Assembly (NCBI GenBank): GCA_027451785.1
Contig: DAIDIS010000229.1
Coordinates: forward strand, 1 to 21,832
Direction of reading: 5' to 3'
DNA: 21,832 nt
Source of the DNA: Acidimicrobiales bacterium
GTDB taxonomy: Bacteria; Actinomycetota; Acidimicrobiia; Acidimicrobiales; JAKAVM01
The notes under the pieces were generated by a model, which made no database searches, was not told the origin of the DNA, and saw only the letters and a list, made by a program, of their open reading frames with translations. This document shows, piece by piece, positions 9,695-16,088 of this stretch; position 1 is the first letter of the stretch, and each line of letters opens with the position of its first letter. A program made the position numbers and the translations under genes.

Positions 9695-9709
9695 CCCATA
9701 TGGGTTATA
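9695..9709 (-). promoter_or_regulatory. Possible -10 box and overlapping palindrome upstream of the micropeptide
   Basis: TATAAC (9704-9709 on the minus strand) resembles a -10 element; no good -35 is seen 17 bases upstream. Immediately downstream, sharing one base, is the perfect 10-bp palindrome CCCATATGGG (9695-9704), which would cover the expected transcription start. GATCCCA also occurs twice in tandem (9683-9699). This arrangement suits an operator, but one palindrome is weak evidence. Confidence 0.35.
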
Positions 9710-9800
9710 TGAGATCTGTCGAATATTCCAGGGGGAAACATAAGCGGTTTCTTTAGCGGGAACCCAGAGGTGGCGCAACCTACGAGGGCAAACGCAGAAT

Positions 9801-10217
9801 ATGTGCCTGACCGATATGCGCCAGGTGGGTATCTTATGGCTTGTTACACCCATTTGCGATCATAAAATCATGATCGAGCAACTGGAGCTCATACATTACG
9901 AGCAAGCCGGAAGGAACCCGGAACCCGAAACCAAGAAGGACACAGTCCTCTCGCACAGTGTCATGAAGCGGATGGCGCCAACAGTGGAGAGTCGTGCCAC
10001 TCACTCCAAGGGACTTCAAAGAGCCCATCGAGGGCGCTCAAGGGCGACAAGGCAGGTTCCCCGCCGCTCGACCGGGCCTTGGGTATTAGACGAAACGACT
10101 AAGAAGATCGGACGCATGGGCTTGGCCAAGGCAAGGGCGGAATTACAACGGCTAGGTCCACCTGAGACGAAGAAGGACTCTACCAATTCGTCCGACCATC
10201 GGTACACTGCCGCTTAG
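9801..10217 (+). CDS. Doubtful small hypothetical protein
   Basis: An open frame of 138 codons with no recognised domain. The first half looks non-coding in composition. The last 45 residues are more protein-like: WVLDETTKKIGRMGLAKAR, then a charged AELQRL helix, then a Lys/Asp/Ser tail. I have an unverified impression of similar L-D-x-x-T-x-x-x-G-x-x-G-x-A-x-A-R patterns in short actinobacterial proteins. If real, the start is probably later than 9801: ATG 9870, ATG 9963, ATG 9972 and GTG 9984 are all in frame, none with a Shine-Dalgarno. It stands alone in a gene-poor stretch (9742-10356) between the micropeptide and the ABC exporter; apart from this frame and the promoter-like site at 9841 I see nothing in that stretch. 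Confidence 0.35.
   Translation: MCLTDMRQVGILWLVTPICDHKIMIEQLELIHYEQAGRNPEPETKKDTVLSHSVMKRMAPTVESRATHSKGLQRAHRGRSRATRQVPRRSTGPWVLDETTKKIGRMGLAKARAELQRLGPPETKKDSTNSSDHRYTAA
9841..9876 (+). promoter_or_regulatory. Promoter-like site overlapping a 7-bp inverted repeat
   Basis: TTGTTA (9841-9846) and TAAAAT (9863-9868) are separated by 16 bases, a reasonable sigma-70-type arrangement. The inverted repeat CGATCAT / ATGATCG (9857-9863 and 9870-9876, 6-base spacer) brackets the -10 box, where a repressor would bind. If active, transcription would start near 9875, downstream of the 9801 and 9870 starts of the hypothetical frame. Confidence 0.35.
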
Positions 10218-10356
10218 GGTTGAAATTAGGGTCTGCGGGCATTGCGAGCCAAACCGGTCGAAGGTCTATCGTCCCCGAAGCCGCAAGCACTCCAGCAGGT
10301 TGTCTGTCGGGCAGATATAGAATCTCGGCCGTGCCTTCGCTTGGGGATTCGGGCAA

Positions 10357-11253
10357 TTGACCACTGCAATAGAACTTTCAGATGTCATTAAGTCATTCCA
10401 GCAGGTCAAGGCCGTAGACGGTATCAGCTTCAACATTCGGCAAGGCGAGGTTGTCGCGCTTCTCGGGCCAAACGGCGCTGGAAAGTCGACCACAGCCGAC
10501 ATGATTCTGGGTTTGCAAAACGCGGACTCCGGTGAAATCAGCGTTGCTGGGCGCCACCCCCGAAAGGCGTGCGAAAACGGGCTGGTGGGCGCGATGCTGC
10601 AATCGTCGGGGTTGCCTACCGAATTGACGGTCCGAGAGACCGTAGCGCTGATGGCGCGTTTCTATCCGAATAGCGCCGGGGTGGACGAGACAATCCAGGC
10701 TGCGGGCATATCCGCCATTGCCGGCAAACGGACCGACCGGCTATCCGGCGGCGAGTCACAGAGGGCACGCTTCGCCTTGGCCCTAATTGCAGACCCCAAG
10801 ATTCTGGTTCTCGACGAACCAACCGCAGCCATGGATGTGGCATCCAGACACGAGTTCTGGAATACGATGCGTTCCGCAGCAGAGAGGGGGCGGACTCTCG
10901 TGTTCGCCACTCATTACCTGGAAGAGGCGGATAAGTATGCGGACCGGATAATCCTCATGAGACAAGGGAGGGTTGTCGCTGACGGGACGTCTGCTTCAAT
11001 CAAGTCTGCTGCGTCCTCCAGGACTGTCTCCTTCGAGATCGCAGGTGAGCCGGGTCTCAATCTGGACACGTTGGCCGGAGTGACGTCTGTGGCTAGGACT
11101 GCAAATACCTACCGGCTCACCTGCGATGACAGTGACTCCGTCTTACGGCGGATTATCTCGGCTTTTCCTGGTGCATTCAATTTCGAGGTATCGGCCACCG
11201 GCTTGGACGAAGCATTCTTGGCCCTGACCAAAGGAGATACCGGAGATGATTAG
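10357..11253 (+). CDS. ABC-2 type exporter, ATP-binding protein
   Basis: A 298-aa nucleotide-binding subunit of a DrrA/YvfR-like exporter. It has all the ATPase elements: Walker A GPNGAGKST at 37-45, Q-loop Gln82 (AMLQSSGLP), signature LSGGE at 129-133, Walker B ILVLDE at 149-154 and the H-loop His186. A C-terminal regulatory-type extension of about 90 residues, usual in the DrrA group, follows. The start is the TTG at 10357, with GGGGA a short distance upstream; no in-frame ATG precedes the conserved ELSDVIKSF. The stop overlaps the permease start by 8 bases, so the two are one operon. The substrate (drug, lipid or peptide) cannot be told. Relatives in Firmicutes are often followed by a sensor kinase and response regulator; here the next gene is on the other strand. 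Confidence 0.94.
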   Translation: MTTAIELSDVIKSFQQVKAVDGISFNIRQGEVVALLGPNGAGKSTTADMILGLQNADSGEISVAGRHPRKACENGLVGAMLQSSGLPTELTVRETVALMARFYPNSAGVDETIQAAGISAIAGKRTDRLSGGESQRARFALALIADPKILVLDEPTAAMDVASRHEFWNTMRSAAERGRTLVFATHYLEEADKYADRIILMRQGRVVADGTSASIKSAASSRTVSFEIAGEPGLNLDTLAGVTSVARTANTYRLTCDDSDSVLRRIISAFPGAFNFEVSATGLDEAFLALTKGDTGDD

Positions 11254-11986
11254 GGCCTACCTTGCGTCTGAGATTAAGCGAAGCGTGCGCAATTACCGGA
11301 ACTTGATTTTTGTCCTTCTGATTCCGGTTTTCATGCTCTTAATCTTCTCGTCCAGCACCAAGGGGTCCAGGACGGGCCTACTCAGCACGACGACCTACGT
11401 CATGATTTCCATGGCGACCTTTGCGGCGATGAATGGAGCACTTAGTGCCGGGGGAAGGATTGCGGTCGAGCGCCAGACCGGTTGGTCCCGTCAGCTCCGC
11501 CTTACCCCCTTATCGGGTAAGGCCTATGTATCCTCCAAGCTGATGAACGGCTATTGCATTGCGCTTCCTGCAATGGCGATTGTCTTTCTTGTTGGCAAGT
11601 TGGCCCTCTCGGTAGCGCTGCCCTCAGCTACCTGGTTGAAAATGGCCCTGTTTATTGGCGTTGCTATGACGCCGATCTCTCTTTTGGGCTTGTTCATCGG
11701 CTACACAGCCAGACCAGACAACCTCCAAGCAATTAGTGCCGGCGTCAACGTCACACTCTCGGCTCTCGGCGGTCTATGGTTCCCCGCTCAGTTCTTTCCG
11801 CTCTGGTTGAAGGACCTCGCAAAGGCCACCCCGACATATTGGATAGCCGAATCCGGACGTTCGGCGGCAGAAGGTCAGTGGATTGGGGCCACGGGCACCG
11901 TTGTATTGGTCATCTGGACCCTAACGCTGGGCGCCGCCTCGATGTTCGCCTACGAGAAGGCAAACCAGAGAAACTACGCCACTTAG
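11246..11986 (+). CDS. ABC-2 type exporter, permease
   Basis: A 246-aa integral membrane subunit with about six transmembrane helices: the first around 20-36 (NLIFVLLIPVFMLLIF), the last around 222-236. It matches the ABC-2 permease plan, with a conserved extracytoplasmic or interfacial segment after helix 1 (STTTYVMISMATFAAMNGA), a basic VERQTGWSRQLRLTPL coupling region and the GLWFPAQFFP loop before the last helices. The ATG lies inside the end of the ATPase gene (8-base overlap), so coupled translation and a homodimeric permease with that ATPase are expected. It ends 59 bases before the convergent GGDEF-like gene. Confidence 0.92.
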   Translation: MIRAYLASEIKRSVRNYRNLIFVLLIPVFMLLIFSSSTKGSRTGLLSTTTYVMISMATFAAMNGALSAGGRIAVERQTGWSRQLRLTPLSGKAYVSSKLMNGYCIALPAMAIVFLVGKLALSVALPSATWLKMALFIGVAMTPISLLGLFIGYTARPDNLQAISAGVNVTLSALGGLWFPAQFFPLWLKDLAKATPTYWIAESGRSAAEGQWIGATGTVVLVIWTLTLGAASMFAYEKANQRNYAT

Positions 11987-12045
11987 GTCGGGACGTGGGG
12001 TGCCGCCTGGTTCACCATTCACATCCCTGGGCACGCTAATGATGC

Positions 12046-13524
12046 TCAGATGCTCATGAACGAGGCACCTACGACTTGATTGCGACCTTGGGCCTTAGCT
12101 TGGAGTAATGCCGAGTCGCTCCTTTGAAGGAGACTGGCGGATGACTCCGAGAAATCCCAAGTGGCCACCCCCGCAGACAAGGACACCTCGGCCTTTTCTG
12201 CTCGAGACTTGAAACTCGACCTGAGCCGGTCCACCATACTGAAGGCGCCTTCAGCCCCAGTGTCGGCAAAAAGGACCGCGAACTGCTCCGTCCCATACCT
12301 AACCAGAAAATCATGGTTCCTTACGTGCTCCGACATGAAATCAGCTACCTGCTTCAATAGCTCGTCGGAGGCCATTTTTCCGTTCTTAATCGTAAACTCC
12401 GCCATGTAGTCGACCTCCAAAGTAGCCACACTCAAATTGGAGTTCATCCGAACCGCCCTGCTCATCTCGGTTTTGAGGCGATCTTCCAACGTCTCGCGGC
12501 TCGCCAAACCGGTGAGAGGGTCCACTCCAGAGCGAATCAGCTGGCTTGATATGAGCGCTACCCGATTAACCATCCTCAAAAATGCCGAGGCAATGGCGTC
12601 AGCGGTATCGGCAGAAAAATCCTCTTTTACTCCGGACAAGAAGAAACGATCCTTCTCGGTAGACCTACGCATTACCAGAAAAAGGTCACCCTGTCCGATG
12701 AACCCAATAGGTACAACGCAATAAAGCGGGCCGACCGTGGTTCCCTTCTTCGAAGCGGCGGCCGCAAACTCCTCGATTTCGCACAGATGGTTGTCCCCGG
12801 GTTCAACTGAGGGCCACGCTGCCTTAATCGAGTATCCCGGCCCAGCGGCGTCGGAAATGAAGGCAACGATATGGTCGGTCGACATGATGCCGGAAACCAA
12901 CGGAAGGCACTCTTGAAGACCGGCATCGACCGTCTCTGCTCGCATCGAGGTCTCGTTGATCTCTTGCAAGCGACTTCTCAATCGTTCTCTGCCCAGACCA
13001 CTACGCACTGCCATTGCGACCATCCCCTGAACAACTGCCGAAATAGTCGCGTAAACAATGATGATGGCAGCAAGGTCCTTGCCCGTATAACCCGCTGCGC
13101 TACTTACCCATACGCCTAAGCCCATAGTAAGTACCCAGGTGATGACGTTCATACTCAGGCCGCCGACTGCCCCCATAAAGGCTATGGGAACAATCATGTT
13201 GACTCTGAACGCACCCGTGTTCCCCCCGAATGCCACGCTGGCCGACGCGTTTGAAATCTGGGCGCAACACGTGATGACCAGAACCAACAATGGCGAGATT
13301 CTCATCGAACCCGCCCGTGCCAGCCTTCGGAACTTGTATGCAATATATGCCAGCAACGCGGCGTTCCAAGCCAGGATCGCTGAAACATAAGTCCAGTTGA
13401 TAGCTGTCTTCTTGAGGAGCAAAAACACAAGCGCAGTGGGTATCTCACCACTGACCCCTACCAGGCCTATGGCAATTCCGCGTTTTACCTTGTCGGTACC
13501 GAGTTCCGAATCAATGAAACGCAT
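12046..13524 (-). CDS. Membrane protein with degenerate GGDEF domain (likely c-di-GMP-binding, inactive cyclase)
   Basis: A 492-aa protein. Roughly six transmembrane helices occupy 14-173; a short helical linker (175-200) leads to a GAF-like sensor region (about 200-325, a guess from position and composition), then a GGDEF domain begins at DPLTGLASRETL (335 on). The catalytic signature is GTEQF (411-415) instead of GGDEF/GGEEF. Aligned by eye with PleD, the metal Asp (PleD D327) is Glu370 and the guanine-contacting Asn (N335) is Thr378. The inhibitory-site motif RxxD is intact as R402-N-H-D405, exactly five residues before the signature as in active enzymes. So it probably does not make c-di-GMP but may bind it. 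No EAL domain is present. It stands alone; the upstream gene on this strand is tRNA-Arg. Confidence 0.9.
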   Translation of the reverse strand: MRFIDSELGTDKVKRGIAIGLVGVSGEIPTALVFLLLKKTAINWTYVSAILAWNAALLAYIAYKFRRLARAGSMRISPLLVLVITCCAQISNASASVAFGGNTGAFRVNMIVPIAFMGAVGGLSMNVITWVLTMGLGVWVSSAAGYTGKDLAAIIIVYATISAVVQGMVAMAVRSGLGRERLRSRLQEINETSMRAETVDAGLQECLPLVSGIMSTDHIVAFISDAAGPGYSIKAAWPSVEPGDNHLCEIEEFAAAASKKGTTVGPLYCVVPIGFIGQGDLFLVMRRSTEKDRFFLSGVKEDFSADTADAIASAFLRMVNRVALISSQLIRSGVDPLTGLASRETLEDRLKTEMSRAVRMNSNLSVATLEVDYMAEFTIKNGKMASDELLKQVADFMSEHVRNHDFLVRYGTEQFAVLFADTGAEGAFSMVDRLRSSFKSRAEKAEVSLSAGVATWDFSESSASLLQRSDSALLQAKAQGRNQVVGASFMSI

Positions 13525-13613
13525 TGCATATTAAGTTCGGCAGTCTCCTCGGATGAGTTGATCAATGCCTGAACGAATCGTCCCGGCCAACCGAAGACCA
13601 CCGGACCACCAGC

Positions 13614-13657
13614 GCGCCAAAATTCAACAAGCGATGTAATGTCGGAGCCTTTGGCGC
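13614..13657 (-). repeat. Inverted repeat 2 downstream of tRNA-Arg
   Basis: GCGCCAAA (13614-13621) and TTTGGCGC (13650-13657) are perfect 8-base inverted arms with a 28-base spacer. Its total span (44 bases) equals that of the neighbouring repeat, and an 8-base gap separates them. There is no T-tract directly after it on either strand, so it is not a plain terminator. Confidence 0.5.
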
Positions 13658-13665
13658 ACTTGTCT

Positions 13666-13709
13666 CAGGTGGGAGATGCATCCGTAGCCAATAAAGCGTC
13701 TCCCACCTG
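13666..13709 (-). repeat. Inverted repeat 1 immediately downstream of tRNA-Arg
   Basis: CAGGTGGGAGA (13666-13676) and TCTCCCACCTG (13699-13709) are perfect 11-base inverted arms. One non-Watson-Crick position and two further pairs extend the stem to 14 bp with a 16-base loop. On the minus strand it begins 8 bases after the tRNA 3' end. It could stop transcription or mark tRNA 3' processing, but it lacks a following T-tract. Confidence 0.65.
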
Positions 13710-13717
13710 GAAGTTTG

Positions 13718-13790
13718 CGCCCCTGGCAGGATTCGAACCCGCAACCTTCCGGGTAGAAGCCGGACGCTCTAGCCGTTGAGCTACAGAGGC
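13718..13790 (-). tRNA. tRNA-Arg (anticodon UCU)
   Basis: A complete 73-base cloverleaf on the minus strand: acceptor GCCTCTG pairs with CAGGGGC (one G-T), D-stem GCTC/GAGC, anticodon stem TCCGG/CCGGA around the loop CTTCTAC (anticodon TCT, reading AGA/AGG), 5-base variable loop AGGTT, T-stem GCGGG/CCTGC with loop TTCGAAT, and discriminator G. The CCA end is not encoded (CAAA follows), so CCA is added enzymatically. No integrase or repeated tRNA 3' end is seen nearby. Confidence 0.97.
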
Positions 13791-13812
13791 GCCTTCAGTT
13801 TAGTAGGGCAAA

Positions 13813-14580
13813 TCACTTGGGTTGCATCCTCAACCCGCCATCAAGGCGGATCAACTCGCCGTTGATATAGCCGTTCTCTGCAAGTTGGACCACTAAGGAT
13901 GCGTAGTCGGTTGGCGTGCCAAGCCGCTTGGGGAAGTTCACACTCTGAGCAAGGGCTTCTCTGGCAGATTCGGGCAGAAGGGAAAGCATGGGAGTATCGA
14001 TCAACCCAGGGGCGATCGTGTTTACCCTGATTCCCACTGGGGCCAGGTCACGAGCGGCCGGCAACGCCATCGCAGCTACTCCACCCTTTGAGGCCGAATA
14101 GGCGATCTGGCCAATCTGGCCTTCGAGAGCAGCGACGGAAGCCGTGTTCACAATCACTCCCCTCTCTCCGTACTCCAATGGATCGGTCTTGGCCATGACC
14201 GCCGCAGACAGCCGCATGACATTGAAGGTACCAATGAGATTCACCTCAATAACCTTCCGGAAGGAGTCCATGTCATGAGGCATCCCTTCCTTGTTTAGCG
14301 TTCTGGTGGCCCATGCGATCCCGGCACAATTCACAACAATTCGCAATGGAGGCATGCTGTCTGCGCTCCCAAGGGCACCGGAAACATCGTCCGGATTGGC
14401 CACATCCGCCCGGGCAAATACGGCCCCATCGCCCAATTCCTTAGCCAGCGCTTCGCCCGCGTCGGCGTTCATATCGACAATCACGACGCTTGCACCCTTG
14501 GCATGCAATGCACGAACCGTACCGGCTCCCAGACCTGAAGCCCCGCCCGTTACAAATGCTGTAGTCCCTCGAATTTCCAT
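13813..14580 (-). CDS. SDR dehydrogenase, type-2 3-hydroxyacyl-CoA dehydrogenase-like
   Basis: A 255-aa classical short-chain dehydrogenase. It has the nucleotide motif TGGASGLG at 11-18, Asp36 after the second strand (which favours NAD over NADP), the NCAG equivalent of NNAG at about 84-87, and catalytic residues Asn114, Ser148, Tyr161 and Lys165 (YSASK). The ending GGLRMQPK closely matches the C-terminus of HSD17B10-type enzymes (3-hydroxyacyl-CoA or 2-methyl-3-hydroxybutyryl-CoA dehydrogenase), which act in fatty-acid or isoleucine breakdown; the exact substrate is inference. RNase HI, on the same strand, ends 22 bases upstream, so it may be the last gene of that transcript. Confidence 0.93.
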   Translation of the reverse strand: MEIRGTTAFVTGGASGLGAGTVRALHAKGASVVIVDMNADAGEALAKELGDGAVFARADVANPDDVSGALGSADSMPPLRIVVNCAGIAWATRTLNKEGMPHDMDSFRKVIEVNLIGTFNVMRLSAAVMAKTDPLEYGERGVIVNTASVAALEGQIGQIAYSASKGGVAAMALPAARDLAPVGIRVNTIAPGLIDTPMLSLLPESAREALAQSVNFPKRLGTPTDYASLVVQLAENGYINGELIRLDGGLRMQPK

Positions 14581-14602
14581 GGGCTCAGACTAGCTCAGGC
14601 CG

Positions 14603-15034
14603 TCAGGCGACCCCCTGAGCTGCCAAGTTCGCCAGGTGGTCGACCATCTCATTCATAGGATCACCGGAATGCCCCTTGACCCAGCGGAAAGAGATGTTCT
14701 TGCGCTCTTTGAACTCTAGGATCAATGGCTCCCATAGGTCGCGATTCGCCACCGGCTGACCCTTGGCGTTCCTCCAACTTCTTGCGTCCCATCCCTTCCA
14801 CCAGGATTGCTTGAAGCAATTGACTACGTAAGCGGAGTCGCTGACGATCTCCAGCGGTCCTTCGTTTGAGAGCACTGCCCTCAACACGGCGTTCAATTCC
14901 ATTCGCTGGTTAGTCGTGTGCGGCTCCGCTCCTGAATCGGATTCTCCGCCCTCGCAGGCCCAGGCCCATCCGCCAGGTCCCGGGTTCCCCAAACACGCAC
15001 CGTCGGTATATATGACAGAGCGATCGTCTTGCAT
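14603..15034 (-). CDS. rnhA: Ribonuclease HI
   Basis: A 143-aa enzyme that cleaves the RNA strand of RNA/DNA hybrids. All active-site residues are visible: Asp11 (YTDGACLGNPGPGGW), Glu46 (MELNAV), Asp66 (SDSAYV), His122 (KGHSG) and Asp132, matching E. coli D10, E48, D70, H124 and D134. It has the basic WWKGWDARSW handle region used to grip hybrids and no N-terminal hybrid-binding domain. The frame also opens with a TTG three bases earlier, but ATG 15034 overlaps the stop of the SCO6745-family gene as TGATG, a classic re-initiation junction, so I use the ATG. Confidence 0.95.
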   Translation of the reverse strand: MQDDRSVIYTDGACLGNPGPGGWAWACEGGESDSGAEPHTTNQRMELNAVLRAVLSNEGPLEIVSDSAYVVNCFKQSWWKGWDARSWRNAKGQPVANRDLWEPLILEFKERKNISFRWVKGHSGDPMNEMVDHLANLAAQGVA

Positions 15035-16020
15035 CAAGCTTTAGTCGCCTTCCTGGACGGGACATTGAACGGGATGATCCCCGATGCGATTACGGGAGCA
15101 GCCAATGCTCGGAGCGACGTTGATAGCTCCTCCCAACGGTCTTCCCCTAGAAGATAGTACGGTCTCAACGACAAGCGATCGGTCTCGGATTCAATCTCCT
15201 CTCGCAACCTCAACCCCTCGGGACTTAGTTCCGATCTCGAAGTTAGCCAGCCGGACGACATCAGTTCCTCCGTGGCGGATTGCCACTCTTCGTCGCTCCA
15301 GCCTCGGCTTCCCTGGAGCATCTCCCTGTCACTCAATCCCCATGCACAGGCCAAGACATTGGCCTCGATGCCTGATACCCCTGCATTGGCGAGAAGAGCT
15401 ATGTGCCCGTCGCCGCGGTACTCTCGAAAAGCAGTGCAACCCTGCCAAATGGTAGCCACCGGTTCTCCATGCAATAGCTCTTGACCTATGGAGTTGTCGC
15501 CTGACAACAGAGCGGCATTGGCGGCTCCAAGCGGTCGGCCCTCCGCTCCCTGAAGCGAAACCAACTGGCTGACCAGTTCGGAAACTCGACCTAAGTCGGC
15601 TCCCGTAGGGACTAAGGGCGAGTTGCCTCCCGCCTCGGTAGGGCTGCTTCCCGCCAGGGTCGAATCTTCCACCTCCGTATGCTCGTCTAGTGACCAGATG
15701 TTCCTCAGCGCTGCGGTCACACCCTTTAGACGTGCCGCAAGAACGGTTCTCGGATCCGCAAAAGACCAAGCGTCAGGAATCGCCCTCGAAACTCTGGCCG
15801 GAGAGAAGTTGAAGAAAGTTGCCTGAACCAAGGCGGAGCTGGCGGAACCCAGAGGGGCGGCACGTCCGGCAAAGTAGCCCATCCAATATCCCTTGAGGCC
15901 AATTTCTTGGAACGCGTTATACGATTCCTGGGAAAAGTAAGTGGCCAAATGAATTGTTTCCGCCGACTCCCATAGCCGCCTGACCTGCGCCCTGGCTTCG
16001 GCTGTATTCGGGTATGCCAT
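15034..16020 (-). CDS. SCO6745 family protein
   Basis: A 328-aa soluble protein of an actinobacterial family known by its Streptomyces member SCO6745 and of unknown function. Recognisable parts are the N-terminal RLWESAETIHLATYFSQES segment, LKGYWMGYFAGRAAPLGSAS, the FFNFSP motif, a central helical region containing WQGCTAFREYRGDGHIALL, and a C-terminal part (GWSDEEWQSATEELMSSGW, then LSPEGLRLREEIE) that resembles a winged-helix/MarR-like fold. That last point suggests regulation but is inference. The frame is open to 16254, but the ATG at 16020 begins the family-like sequence; the longer form would run into the aceE coding region. It overlaps rnhA by one base and shares a 68-base divergent control region with aceE. 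Confidence 0.85.
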   Translation of the reverse strand: MAYPNTAEARAQVRRLWESAETIHLATYFSQESYNAFQEIGLKGYWMGYFAGRAAPLGSASSALVQATFFNFSPARVSRAIPDAWSFADPRTVLAARLKGVTAALRNIWSLDEHTEVEDSTLAGSSPTEAGGNSPLVPTGADLGRVSELVSQLVSLQGAEGRPLGAANAALLSGDNSIGQELLHGEPVATIWQGCTAFREYRGDGHIALLANAGVSGIEANVLACAWGLSDREMLQGSRGWSDEEWQSATEELMSSGWLTSRSELSPEGLRLREEIESETDRLSLRPYYLLGEDRWEELSTSLRALAAPVIASGIIPFNVPSRKATKA

Positions 16021-16030
16021 CGGCCAAGCT

Positions 16031-16057
16031 TTGCACAACGCAGGTGCTGGGTATAAA
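16031..16057 (+). promoter_or_regulatory. Candidate aceE promoter
   Basis: TTGCAC (16031-16036) and TATAAA (16052-16057) with a 15-base spacer, a little short, lie in the 68-base gap between divergent genes. The expected start near 16064 would leave a leader of about 25 bases before the aceE ATG. The presence of these boxes also argues against the upstream aceE start at 16014. Confidence 0.4.
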
Positions 16058-16088
16058 ACGTCCCGCACGTCCCACCCATTCGCCCGGG

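Noticed and set aside
10266..10502. Minus-strand frame over the start of the ABC ATPase gene
   Set aside because: It is a shadow of the well-supported ATPase, whose Walker A coding region it covers antisense.
13562..13744. 60-codon minus-strand frame reading MRVRILPGA...
   Set aside because: Its first codons come from the 3' part of tRNA-Arg; this is a common false frame behind tRNA genes, and the rest covers the inverted repeats.
13614..13790. tRNA-Arg as an integration site of a mobile element
   Set aside because: No integrase, no direct repeat of the tRNA 3' end and no composition change were seen on either side; neighbouring genes are ordinary chromosomal types.
16014..16088. Upstream ATG extending aceE by 25 residues
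   Set aside because: It overlaps the divergent SCO6745-family start, contains the promoter-like boxes, and the extra residues do not look like an AceE N-terminus.
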